Below are positions 38,308-47,577 of a stretch of 64,000 nucleotides of DNA, one piece after another. The position numbers were made by a program, and so were the translations under genes. Below the pieces are notes generated by a model. The model did not search any database. It was not told where the DNA came from and was given only the letters and a program-made list of their open reading frames with translations. The number at the start of each line of letters is the position of its first letter. Within the stretch, counting starts at the first letter, position 1. Source of the stretch: Thiomicrospira sp. XS5 (GTDB taxonomy: Bacteria > Pseudomonadota > Gammaproteobacteria > Thiomicrospirales > Thiomicrospiraceae); the NCBI RefSeq assembly GCF_001507555.1, contig NZ_LQBO01000001.1, forward strand, positions 744,001 through 808,000, read 5' to 3'.

Positions 38308-40386
38308 ATGACCATGAATATGAATACAGCAGATTTTTTAGTTGAAATTGGTACCGAAGAACTGCCACCGAAGGCCTTGAAAACCCTTTCCAAAGCGTTT
38401 ATGGAGGGTGTTAAAGCCGGGCTGGATGAAGCCGAACTGAATTATGACGTCGCGCAAGCTTATGCCTCGCCTCGCCGCTTGGCCGTGCGGGTGGAAGGTT
38501 TGCAAACCCGCCAAGAAGATAAAACGGTTGAACGCAAAGGGCCGGCCAAAAAAGCGGCCTTTGATGCGGACGGAAATCCGACCAAGGCGTTGCAAGGTTT
38601 CGCGCGTGGCTGTGGTGCCGACGTCAGCGACCTGTCGGAACTGGAAACCGATAAAGGCATTTGGATGGTGTATTACCTGGAGCAAAAAGGCCAAGCGGCC
38701 GCCGATTTGTTGCCAGAGATTGTGAATCAAGCCTTGGCGAAATTGCCGATTCCGAAGCGCATGCGCTGGGGCAGCTCCGATGTGGAATTCGTCCGTCCGG
38801 TCCACTGGGCGTTGATGTTGCTGGATGACGCGGTGGTGCCGGCCACAGTGTTGGGGCATGAAACCTCGAACGTGACGCACGGCCACCGTTTTCATGCGCC
38901 GCAAGCGATTAAAATCGCCAGGCCTGGTGATTACTTGACCGTGTTGCGTGAGCAAGGCTATGTCGAGGCCGATTTCGACGCGCGCCAGGAACGCATTCGT
39001 CAACAAGTCATCGTTGCGGCCGAGTCGGTCAATGGCGTAGCGGAAATTGATGAAAGCCTGTTGGAAGAAGTCGCGGCCTTGAATGAATGGCCGACTGCGG
39101 TGGTGGGCGACTTCGACGAAAGCTTCTTGAATGTACCGTCGGAAGCCTTGATTTCGGCGATGAAAGGCCACCAAAAATATTTCCATATTCTCGATGCAAA
39201 CGGTCGTTTGATGGCGAAATTCATTACCTTGTCGAACATCGAAAGTTCCAACCCGGAGTCGGTGAAAAAAGGCAACGAGCGCGTGATTCGTCCGCGTCTG
39301 TCGGACGCCAAATTCTTCTGGGATCAAGACCGCAAGCAGCCGTTGGATGACTTTTTACCGCGTTTGAAAACCGTGGTGTTCCAACAAAAATTGGGCACCT
39401 TGTACGACAAGGTCGAGCGATTGGAAACGCTGGCGGTGAAAATCGGCAAGCCGTTGGGTGAAGAAGCGCAGATTTTGGAACGCGCCGCGCGTTTGTCGAA
39501 ATGCGACTTGATGAGCGAAATGGTGGGCGAATTCCCGGACTTGCAAGGGGTGATGGGGCGTTATTACGCTCAGGCGCAAAACGAAAACGCTCAGGTCGCC
39601 GAAGCGATTGATGGCCAGTATCAGCCGCGTTTTGCCGGGGATGACTTGCCGGCATCGGCGGTCTCGCAAGCCTTGGCGATTGCCGATAAACTGGATACGA
39701 TTACCGGTATTTACGGCATCGGTCAGGTGCCGACCGGGGATAAAGACCCATTCGCCTTGCGTCGTTCCGCCTTGGGCTTGATGCGTATTATCATCGAAAA
39801 AGAACTCGATTTGGATTTGCGTTTGTTGATTCAATTCAGTTTGGATTTGCATTCCGAAATCACCGCTTCCGAGACGTTGGTGGATGAAATTTACGATTTC
39901 ATCGTCAGCCGTCTGAAAGCCTATTACGCGGCCAAAGGTGTGTCCGCCGAACAGTTTGAAGCGGTGCGCGTCTGTGCGCCGGCGCATCCGTTGGATTTCG
40001 GCAAGCGCATTGATGCGGTGTGTCAGTTTAGCGATATGGACGGTTCGGAGAGTTTAAGTGCCGCGAATAAACGGATTGCCAATATCCTGAAGAAATACGA
40101 CGGTGATTTGCCGGAAGAAGTCGACACCGCGCTGTTTGAAGAAGCGGCTGAAAAGGAATTGTTCGAGGCGTTGGATGCGTTGCGCGAAACGGTCAGCAGT
40201 CAAATTGCCGGGCGCGATTATGCGGCGGCCATGGCGTTGTTGGCGACCATTCGTCAGCCGGTGGATGCGTTCTTTGATCAGGTCATGGTGATGGCCGATT
40301 CGGAAGCCGTTAAACAGAACCGTTTGGCGCTGTTGAATCAAATTTATCAACTGTTCTTACAGGTGGCGGATATCTCGCGTCTGTAA
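38308..40386 (+). CDS. glyS: Glycyl-tRNA synthetase beta subunit
   Basis: GlyS is the tRNA-binding subunit. The start at MTMNMNTADFLVEIGTEELPP gives 692 aa (E. coli 689), with GGGAGGG upstream in the glyQ end. The conserved FLVEIGTEELPPKALKTL opening, GHQKYFH and the C-terminal DALR anticodon-binding region (about residues 575-690) are present. It carries one exact CCAGGCCTGG copy, read as Ala-Arg-Pro-Gly. Confidence 0.97.
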   Translation: MTMNMNTADFLVEIGTEELPPKALKTLSKAFMEGVKAGLDEAELNYDVAQAYASPRRLAVRVEGLQTRQEDKTVERKGPAKKAAFDADGNPTKALQGFARGCGADVSDLSELETDKGIWMVYYLEQKGQAAADLLPEIVNQALAKLPIPKRMRWGSSDVEFVRPVHWALMLLDDAVVPATVLGHETSNVTHGHRFHAPQAIKIARPGDYLTVLREQGYVEADFDARQERIRQQVIVAAESVNGVAEIDESLLEEVAALNEWPTAVVGDFDESFLNVPSEALISAMKGHQKYFHILDANGRLMAKFITLSNIESSNPESVKKGNERVIRPRLSDAKFFWDQDRKQPLDDFLPRLKTVVFQQKLGTLYDKVERLETLAVKIGKPLGEEAQILERAARLSKCDLMSEMVGEFPDLQGVMGRYYAQAQNENAQVAEAIDGQYQPRFAGDDLPASAVSQALAIADKLDTITGIYGIGQVPTGDKDPFALRRSALGLMRIIIEKELDLDLRLLIQFSLDLHSEITASETLVDEIYDFIVSRLKAYYAAKGVSAEQFEAVRVCAPAHPLDFGKRIDAVCQFSDMDGSESLSAANKRIANILKKYDGDLPEEVDTALFEEAAEKELFEALDALRETVSSQIAGRDYAAAMALLATIRQPVDAFFDQVMVMADSEAVKQNRLALLNQIYQLFLQVADISRL
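38918..38927. repeat. CCAGGCCTGG motif copy (coding, glyS)
   Basis: Exact copy within glyS. The flanks AATC and GATT continue the symmetry after one mismatched pair. Confidence 0.9.
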
Positions 40387-40403
40387 GTTCTTGTGTGTAT
40401 TGA

Positions 40404-40446
40404 AAAACGGGCTCGCAGTCTTTGGCTGTCGGGTCCGTTTTGTTTT
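40404..40446 (+). terminator. Terminator of glyQS
   Basis: AAAACGG (40404-40410) pairs with CCGTTTT (40435-40441), and the inner GCTCG and CGGGT extend the stem with two G-U pairs. It ends in TTTTGTTTT. Confidence 0.75.
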
Positions 40447-40474
40447 AAGACGTCTGAAAAGACGAATGAAAATA

Positions 40475-40486
40475 ACCAGGCCTGGT
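40475..40486. repeat. CCAGGCCTGG motif copy (intergenic, before gmhB)
   Basis: ACCAGGCCTGGT, a 12-base palindrome 35 bases upstream of gmhB and followed by CGCTTTT. It might be a weak terminator or a protein binding site. Confidence 0.8.
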
Positions 40487-40521
40487 CGCTTTTAGGATTG
40501 GGCGTTTGTTAGGAAAATCGC

Positions 40522-41055
40522 ATGAAATTGATTGTATTGGATCGCGATGGCGTGGTGAATGAGGATTCAGATGCCTACATCAAGCATCCGGATGAATGGC
40601 ATCCGGTGCCGGGCAGTTTGGAGGCCATCGCAAAACTGAAACAAGCCGGGTGGACGGTGGCGGTGGCCACCAACCAGTCCGGGATTCGGCGCGGTTATTA
40701 TTCGCGCGAGACGCTTCACGCCATGCACATGAAGTTTGTGGCGTTGCTGGCAGAGCAGGGCGCGCAAGTGGACTGGATCAGCTATTCGCCTTATGTCGCG
40801 GAAGACGACTCGCCGTGCCGTAAACCGGGAACGGGCATGTTGCAGGCCATTGAAAACCGTTTTGGCGTGTCCTTGGCGGGGCAACCGATGGTGGGCGATA
40901 CCTTGGCAGATATTGCCGTGGCGAAGGCCAAAGGCATGACGCCTTATCTGGTGAAAACCGGAAAAGGCCCGCGAACCATAGCGACGCAAGACCCTTTGTT
41001 GTCGGGCGTTCCAGTTTACGACAATTTATTGACGGTGGTGGAGGCTTTACGATGA
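40522..41055 (+). CDS. gmhB: D-glycero-D-manno-heptose-1,7-bisphosphate 7-phosphatase
   Basis: GmhB removes a phosphate in the ADP-heptose pathway for LPS core. The 177-aa HAD-superfamily protein has the nucleophile motif LDRDGVVNED (Asp7, Asp9), ATNQSGIRRGYYS, and GDTLADIAVAKAKG with metal-binding Asp. The CxH...CxC zinc site of many GmhB proteins is not complete (a Cys occurs in DDSPCRKPGTGM). It overlaps plsC by four bases and often occurs beside glyQS and plsC in gammaproteobacteria. Confidence 0.92.
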   Translation: MKLIVLDRDGVVNEDSDAYIKHPDEWHPVPGSLEAIAKLKQAGWTVAVATNQSGIRRGYYSRETLHAMHMKFVALLAEQGAQVDWISYSPYVAEDDSPCRKPGTGMLQAIENRFGVSLAGQPMVGDTLADIAVAKAKGMTPYLVKTGKGPRTIATQDPLLSGVPVYDNLLTVVEALR

Positions 41056-41822
41056 GCGCGTTGAAAAAAGGATTCTACGGGTTTCGCTCGATTTTATTCT
41101 CGGTCGGGCAAGTGGTGTCGGTCATTCTGTTTTCGTTGGTCGGTCAGCTGTTTCGACCCTTCTCGAGTCGCGCCCGTTACCAGTTTATCCACTACTGGGC
41201 TCGATTCTGTATTTGGTGGTTGAAGGTGACTTGTGGTGTCTCCTATCGACTGCACGGTCGCGAGCATCTGGACTTCTCAAAAACTGGTTTAGTTCTTGCT
41301 AGACATGAGTCGACATGGGAAACCTTGGCTTTTCAGGAAATTTTCCCACGGCAAACATTCGTATTGAAAAAAGAACTGCTACGGATTCCGTTCTTTGGGT
41401 GGGGACTGGCCTTGCTGGACCCGATTTCGATTGACCGGAATGCCGGAAGACAGGCGATCAAACAAGTGGTGAGCGATGGTGTGGCGCGCCTCCACAATGA
41501 TGTTTGGGTGGTAATTTTTCCGGAAGGGACCCGTATGACATCCGGTCAGCCCGGCAAGATCAAGCCGGGCGGCGCTTTATTGGCGCAGAAGGCCGATGCG
41601 CCGGTGTATTTGGTGGCGCATAATGCGGGGCGCTTTTGGCCGAAGAACAGCTTTGTCAAATATCCCGGTATTGTGGATATTCATATCAGCCCGCCGTTGG
41701 AGACTGCAGATCTGACGGTGGCCGAAATCAACCAGAAAATAGAGGAATGGTTTTTAGCGCACTCTGACATTCAGCACGACAACTCAACCGATAAGAAGAG
41801 TGATAAGAGTGAGGTGCGCTGA
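41052..41822 (+). CDS. 1-acyl-sn-glycerol-3-phosphate acyltransferase family (PlsC-like)
   Basis: A 256-aa inner-membrane acyltransferase of phospholipid synthesis. The N-terminal 60 residues contain one or two hydrophobic segments. The catalytic motif is ARHESTWETL, with His85 and Glu90 rather than the usual H-x4-D. The second motif is FPEGTRMTSG near residue 160. The Glu variant is known in some proteobacterial members. It overlaps gmhB and lies 13 bases upstream of a MotA-like gene, so the five genes from gmhB onward may form one transcript. Confidence 0.88.
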   Translation: MSALKKGFYGFRSILFSVGQVVSVILFSLVGQLFRPFSSRARYQFIHYWARFCIWWLKVTCGVSYRLHGREHLDFSKTGLVLARHESTWETLAFQEIFPRQTFVLKKELLRIPFFGWGLALLDPISIDRNAGRQAIKQVVSDGVARLHNDVWVVIFPEGTRMTSGQPGKIKPGGALLAQKADAPVYLVAHNAGRFWPKNSFVKYPGIVDIHISPPLETADLTVAEINQKIEEWFLAHSDIQHDNSTDKKSDKSEVR

Positions 41823-41835
41823 AACGAAACGATAA

Positions 41836-42663
41836 ATGAGTAAACTGGCAACCTTCATTGGCGTCTTTTTCGGAAGTCTGATTGTACTTCTGAGCATGGT
41901 CGATTTTGAAAAAGGCCAGTTGCTGTCTGCCTTCTTCAATTTTCAAGGGTTGCTGGTCGTTCTGGGCGGCACCTTTGCCGCCACGCTCATCAATTATCCC
42001 CTCTCTCAAATGGGCTGCTTCTTCCGAGGCATCGGTAAGGTGTTTGCATCCGAGCCGGAGTCGGAAAACGAAGCCATCGAACAAATCGTTTACCTCAGTC
42101 ACATTGCACAAAGCAAAGGTGTGTTGGCGCTGGAAAAGGAAATTGAATTGATCTCGGATTCATTTCTGCGTTTTGCGCTGTCGGAAATGATGGTCTATCG
42201 GGATAAAGAACACCTCGCCACCAGTTTGGAAAACCACTTGAACGCCATGCGGCTGCGACACCTCAATTGTCAGGATGTGTTCAATAATATGGCGTCTTAT
42301 GCACCCGCCTTCGGGATGATGGGAACGGTGATGGGGCTGATTATGATGATGACCTCGCAAGTGGGCGGCGATGCTGGCACCTACACGCCCGGGCAGTCCG
42401 ACGACATGTTGAATAACTTGTTGCAAGGCATGGGTTTGGCGCTGGTGACAACCTTCTACGGCGTTTTGTTCGCCAATTTTGTATTTATTCCGATTGCCGG
42501 TAAGTTGAAAGTACTGTCGGACGCGGAGGCGCTGAAAAATGAAATTTTGATGTACGGTGTGCTGGGGCTGAAAAGCGAACAGCCGCCGCTGCTGTTACGT
42601 GAAAGTCTGACCGCGTTTGTCAACGAGAAAAACAAAGAGCGGTTGGAACTGACGCTCAGGTAA
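41836..42663 (+). CDS. MotA/PomA-family stator protein (set 1)
   Basis: A 275-aa inner-membrane protein with four predicted membrane segments: two near the N-terminus (about 5-25 and 35-52) and two in the C-terminal half. Between them is a cytoplasmic domain (SENEAIEQIVYLSHIAQSKG). The APAFGMMGTVMGLIMMM helix and ALVTTFYGVLFANFVFIPIA helix contain the two conserved prolines of MotA/PomA. It resembles the sodium-type PomA more than E. coli MotA in these helices, by eye. It is followed by two MotB-like genes in tight linkage. It may power flagellar rotation or another torque-driven process. Confidence 0.85.
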   Translation: MSKLATFIGVFFGSLIVLLSMVDFEKGQLLSAFFNFQGLLVVLGGTFAATLINYPLSQMGCFFRGIGKVFASEPESENEAIEQIVYLSHIAQSKGVLALEKEIELISDSFLRFALSEMMVYRDKEHLATSLENHLNAMRLRHLNCQDVFNNMASYAPAFGMMGTVMGLIMMMTSQVGGDAGTYTPGQSDDMLNNLLQGMGLALVTTFYGVLFANFVFIPIAGKLKVLSDAEALKNEILMYGVLGLKSEQPPLLLRESLTAFVNEKNKERLELTLR

Positions 42664-42675
42664 CGGAGGCGTGTC

Positions 42676-43401
42676 ATGAAGTCGGAAACCATCGTTCAAG
42701 CGGAGGAAGTACGTGCCACTCAGCGCATGAAACGCAATCAGGCCTGGCAAATTGTGTTTATTGCGCTGTTTACCTCCCTGCTGGCGTTTTTTGTGTTGAT
42801 TATTTCCATGGTGGAGTTGGAAGGCTCCAAACCCAAACGTGATTATCAACGCCTGGTCAATAATCTCTATCAGGATTCCGTGCATTTGAAAGAACAATTG
42901 GGCCTGGAGTGGCTGAACGTTGAAAATACCCTGTCGAAAGGCGTTCGCTTCACGTTAGATGAATCGGATTTAGCTAGGCAAGACCTATTCGCGCCCGCTC
43001 GGGCCAGAGTGAATCCGCGCTACCTGCCTTATATTAACCGCTTTGTCCAATTTTTGGACGAATTGGACTTGCCAACCTATGGCGCCCGTCACCAAAAACT
43101 GGTCAACAGCATTTTACGACCGGATGAAAAATTCCAAGTCACCATTCGAGTAGAGGGGCATACCGATGCCAGCCCCTTGGCGAAAACCGCTTTGTATCGC
43201 AGCAACTTCGAGCTGAGCACGTTTCGGGCTTATGCCATTATGAGTTTGCTGAAACTCTATACCGGTTTGCCCGACCATTTTTTCGCCATTGCCGGTTACG
43301 GCAGTTTTCGGCCGGTGACGGAAAATCCGTTGGAACCGGAAAATCGCCGGGTGGAAATTTATTTGGTGCCACAACTGGTGCCGATTGAGGAGGGGCCATG
43401 A
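42676..43401 (+). CDS. MotB/OmpA-type protein lacking the proton-binding Asp (set 1, B1)
   Basis: A 241-aa protein with one N-terminal membrane helix and a C-terminal OmpA-like peptidoglycan-binding domain (GHTD 161-164, Arg184, PENRRVEIYL). The helix AWQIVFIALFTSLLAFFVLI aligns without gaps to MotB AWKIAYADFMTAMMAFFLVM. The position of the essential Asp (six residues after the Trp) is Ala30 here, so it should not carry ions alone. It starts 12 bases after the MotA-like gene and overlaps the next MotB-like gene by four bases. Confidence 0.85.
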   Translation: MKSETIVQAEEVRATQRMKRNQAWQIVFIALFTSLLAFFVLIISMVELEGSKPKRDYQRLVNNLYQDSVHLKEQLGLEWLNVENTLSKGVRFTLDESDLARQDLFAPARARVNPRYLPYINRFVQFLDELDLPTYGARHQKLVNSILRPDEKFQVTIRVEGHTDASPLAKTALYRSNFELSTFRAYAIMSLLKLYTGLPDHFFAIAGYGSFRPVTENPLEPENRRVEIYLVPQLVPIEEGP

Positions 43402-44081
43402 GTGCGCAGGCCTTGAAAGCACGCAGCTCCTGGCTGTTTTCGTTTGGGGATGTGATCACGTTGCTGATTACGTTTTTCATTATGATGATTGTCCTGAATA
43501 AAGGCGAAATCACGCGAGTGCAAAAATGGACCGAGATGCAACTGGACTTGGCTTATGTCGATTTGAAGGAACAGATGGCTGGTGCACAGGGCATTTCGTT
43601 GGCGCGCAAAACCAATGGCATCCTGATCAATATCGATCAGGATGGCGCTTATGTCAAAGGTGGCTTTGAACCGTCCGAGTCCTTGAAAGATGAGCTGATA
43701 CGTTTAGGGCAAGCCCTTGGCGGTTTGCAACTGTTTAAACTCAGTCTCGCGGATATGCCGAAAAAGGTAGTGGAATACGCTGAGGCGGACCACATGAAAT
43801 GGCGCGCCGAAATTTCGGTGGAAGGACATTCCGATAACGACAAGATTGATCCGAATTCGGCCTTGCGCAATAACTGGTTCCTCAGCACCATGCGGGCGCA
43901 GAATGTGATGCGCTTGTTGTATGAGAACAGTGATTTATCACCACGGTTGTTCGGTATTGCCGGTTATGGCGAGTTCCGCCCCATTGCCTCCAACGACACG
44001 CCGGCAGGCAAGGCCTTGAATCGTCGAGTGCAGATTTTGGTAACCGCCAATTTTGAGAAGGATAATTGGTCGAGCGAATAA
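43398..44081 (+). CDS. MotB/OmpA-type protein with the proton-binding Asp (set 1, B2)
   Basis: A 227-aa protein with the N-terminal helix SSWLFSFGDVITLLITFFIM and a C-terminal OmpA-like domain (GHSD 143-146, Arg166, NRRVQILV). Asp18 lies six residues after Trp12, exactly where the ion-binding Asp of MotB sits. It therefore looks like a functional stator B subunit. It overlaps the preceding, Asp-less MotB-like gene by four bases, which suggests translation in equal amounts and possible pairing. Confidence 0.87.
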   Translation: MSAQALKARSSWLFSFGDVITLLITFFIMMIVLNKGEITRVQKWTEMQLDLAYVDLKEQMAGAQGISLARKTNGILINIDQDGAYVKGGFEPSESLKDELIRLGQALGGLQLFKLSLADMPKKVVEYAEADHMKWRAEISVEGHSDNDKIDPNSALRNNWFLSTMRAQNVMRLLYENSDLSPRLFGIAGYGEFRPIASNDTPAGKALNRRVQILVTANFEKDNWSSE

Positions 44082-44100
44082 GTCGTTGACAGGTATTTTG

Positions 44101-44793
44101 TCAGTTTACCGGCAGTTGCCAATCAATGGGGACTTGCTGGTGCTGAGCCAGGTAATGGTTGGCTTGAGAAAACGGTTTGCTGCCGAAAAAACCGCGATAG
44201 GCGGAGAGCGGTGATGGATGGGGGCTTTTTAAAATCAAATGGCGCTGCGGGTCAATGAAGCGCCCTTTCTTTTGCGCGTAAGCGCCCCACAAGATAAACA
44301 CCAAATGTTCGCGTTGCGTCGCCAGGGCATGGATAATGGCATCGGTAAATTGTTCCCAGCCGTGGTTCTGGTGGGCGTTGGGTTGGCCGGCCTCCACGGT
44401 GAGGACGGCGTTGAGCAGTAAGACGCCCTGGTCGGCCCAGGGTTGTAAATAGCCGCAATGCTGATTGTTGACATTGAGGTCGTCTTGCAACTCTTTATTA
44501 ATGTTCAGCAGTGATTTTGGCAAAGGCTTAACGTCCGGCAGGACCGAAAAGCTCAAGCCGTGGGCGTGACCAATAGTCGGGTAAGGGTCTTGGCCGAGAA
44601 TCACGACTTTGACCTTATCAAACGGCGTGCTGTTCAGGGCATTGAACCACAGACTGCCTTTCGGAAGAATACGCTTTCCCCGGGCCTTTTCGGCGGTTAA
44701 AAACGCCTTTAAATCTTGCATATAGGGTTGGTCGAATTCCTGTCCGACCACGGCCAGCCAAGACGGATCCAATTGGATGTTGGGTTGAGGCAT
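44101..44793 (-). CDS. ung: Uracil-DNA glycosylase
   Basis: Ung removes uracil from DNA to start base excision repair. The 230-aa family 1 enzyme has the water-activating loop GQDPYPTIGHAHGLSFS (catalytic Asp69), the Leu-intercalation loop HPSPLSAYRG near residue 196 and the uracil-binding LLLNAVLTVE. It converges on the stator trio, with only 19 bases between stops. Confidence 0.97.
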   Translation of the reverse strand: MPQPNIQLDPSWLAVVGQEFDQPYMQDLKAFLTAEKARGKRILPKGSLWFNALNSTPFDKVKVVILGQDPYPTIGHAHGLSFSVLPDVKPLPKSLLNINKELQDDLNVNNQHCGYLQPWADQGVLLLNAVLTVEAGQPNAHQNHGWEQFTDAIIHALATQREHLVFILWGAYAQKKGRFIDPQRHLILKSPHPSPLSAYRGFFGSKPFSQANHYLAQHQQVPIDWQLPVN

Positions 44794-44851
44794 TGAGTTT
44801 CTCTGGTTTAAAACGGGTTAATCAAATGGGGGCAACGGCCTGAACCGTAGG

Positions 44852-45502
44852 CTAAGGCGATAACCGGGCAATATGCCAGGCCTGGTCGTTTTCGTCGAAA
44901 TGCGCAAAGCGGAAGCGATCGTGCAAACGATTCGGGCGACCTTGCCAGAATTCGAAATAGGTGGGCATCAAACGATAGCCGCCCCAGTGCTCGGGGCAGG
45001 GGATCTCGCCTAAATGTTCTTCGGCGGCGATTTCCATATTCTGTTCCAGCGTTTTTCGGCCCGGTACTTCGGCACTTTGTTGCGAAATCAGTGCGGCCAA
45101 TTGGCTGTCCCGCGGGCGGGACTTGAAATAAGCTTCCGAATCGTCACGGGAAATCTTTTCCAGCGTGCCTTCAATACGGACCTGGCGATCCAGTTCCGGC
45201 CAGAAAAACAGCAGGGCGCCTTTCGGATTGTCGGCGATTTGCTGGCCTTTGGCGCTTTCGTAATGGGTGTAAAAAACCAAGCCTTCACGCCCAAACGTTT
45301 TCAGCAGGACGATACGGCTGTGCGGTTGGCCGGCCTCATCCACCGTGGACAGGCTCATGGCGGTGGGGTCTTGTGCCATACGTTCGTAGGCGAAGTCCAT
45401 CCATTCGGAGAACTGTTGGAAAGGGTCGAGATGCAAATCGGCGTGATTGAGTGTGGCAAACTCGTATTGACGGCGTTCGTCGTGATAGTCTCGATTGGGC
45501 AT
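44852..45502 (-). CDS. pdxH: Pyridoxine/pyridoxamine 5'-phosphate oxidase
   Basis: PdxH is an FMN oxidase that makes pyridoxal 5'-phosphate. The start at MPNRDYHDERRQYEFATL gives 216 aa (E. coli 218). A longer frame to 45583 adds a tail absent from the family. The FMN-binding RIVLLKTFGREGLVFYTHYE and C-terminal WGGYRLMPTYFEFWQGRPNR, then LHDR, are intact. It carries one CCAGGCCTGG copy near its 3' end, read as Gln-Ala-Trp. Confidence 0.95.
   Translation of the reverse strand: MPNRDYHDERRQYEFATLNHADLHLDPFQQFSEWMDFAYERMAQDPTAMSLSTVDEAGQPHSRIVLLKTFGREGLVFYTHYESAKGQQIADNPKGALLFFWPELDRQVRIEGTLEKISRDDSEAYFKSRPRDSQLAALISQQSAEVPGRKTLEQNMEIAAEEHLGEIPCPEHWGGYRLMPTYFEFWQGRPNRLHDRFRFAHFDENDQAWHIARLSP
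44876..44885. repeat. CCAGGCCTGG motif copy (coding, pdxH)
   Basis: Exact copy near the 3' end of pdxH, read as Gln-Ala-Trp (NDQAWHI). Confidence 0.9.
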
Positions 45503-45587
45503 TGGTTCGGTTCTCGTTTGAATCCATAGAATATTAGGGTTAATATAACTCAACTGAAAAATACTTACCACATGACTTACCACTTAG

Positions 45588-47483
<1,896 letters not shown>

Positions 47484-47486
<3 letters not shown>

Positions 47487-47517
47487 TTTCCCTGTATTCG
47501 ACAGGTAAATTATTTTT
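47484..47517 (+). terminator. Intrinsic terminator overlapping the parE stop codon
   Basis: TAATTTCCCTGT pairs with ACAGGTAAATTA over loop ATTCG, with one mismatch and eleven pairs, followed by TTTTT. The first three bases are the parE stop codon. Confidence 0.7.
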
Positions 47518-47577
47518 ACATTCGAAAAGCTTTTTAATATCATGGAGCTTACACAATAATAAGGTGGTAAGCATTCT

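Noticed and set aside
38338-39327. A 329-codon open frame antisense to glyS
   Set aside because: It lies wholly opposite a conserved gene and gives no recognisable protein. It is a by-product of the codon bias of glyS. The same applies to long frames opposite groEL (30230-31042) and prfA (56959-57768).
41836-44081. Considered as a Zorya-type defence system (ZorA/ZorB are MotA/MotB relatives)
   Set aside because: The MotA-like protein lacks the long ZorA cytoplasmic tail, there are no ZorC, ZorD or ZorE genes, and the neighbours are lipid and LPS genes.
44082-44103. TGACA/TGTCA hairpin between the convergent motB-like gene and ung
   Set aside because: Five A/T-rich pairs with a seven-base loop and no clean T run. 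Too weak to call a terminator.
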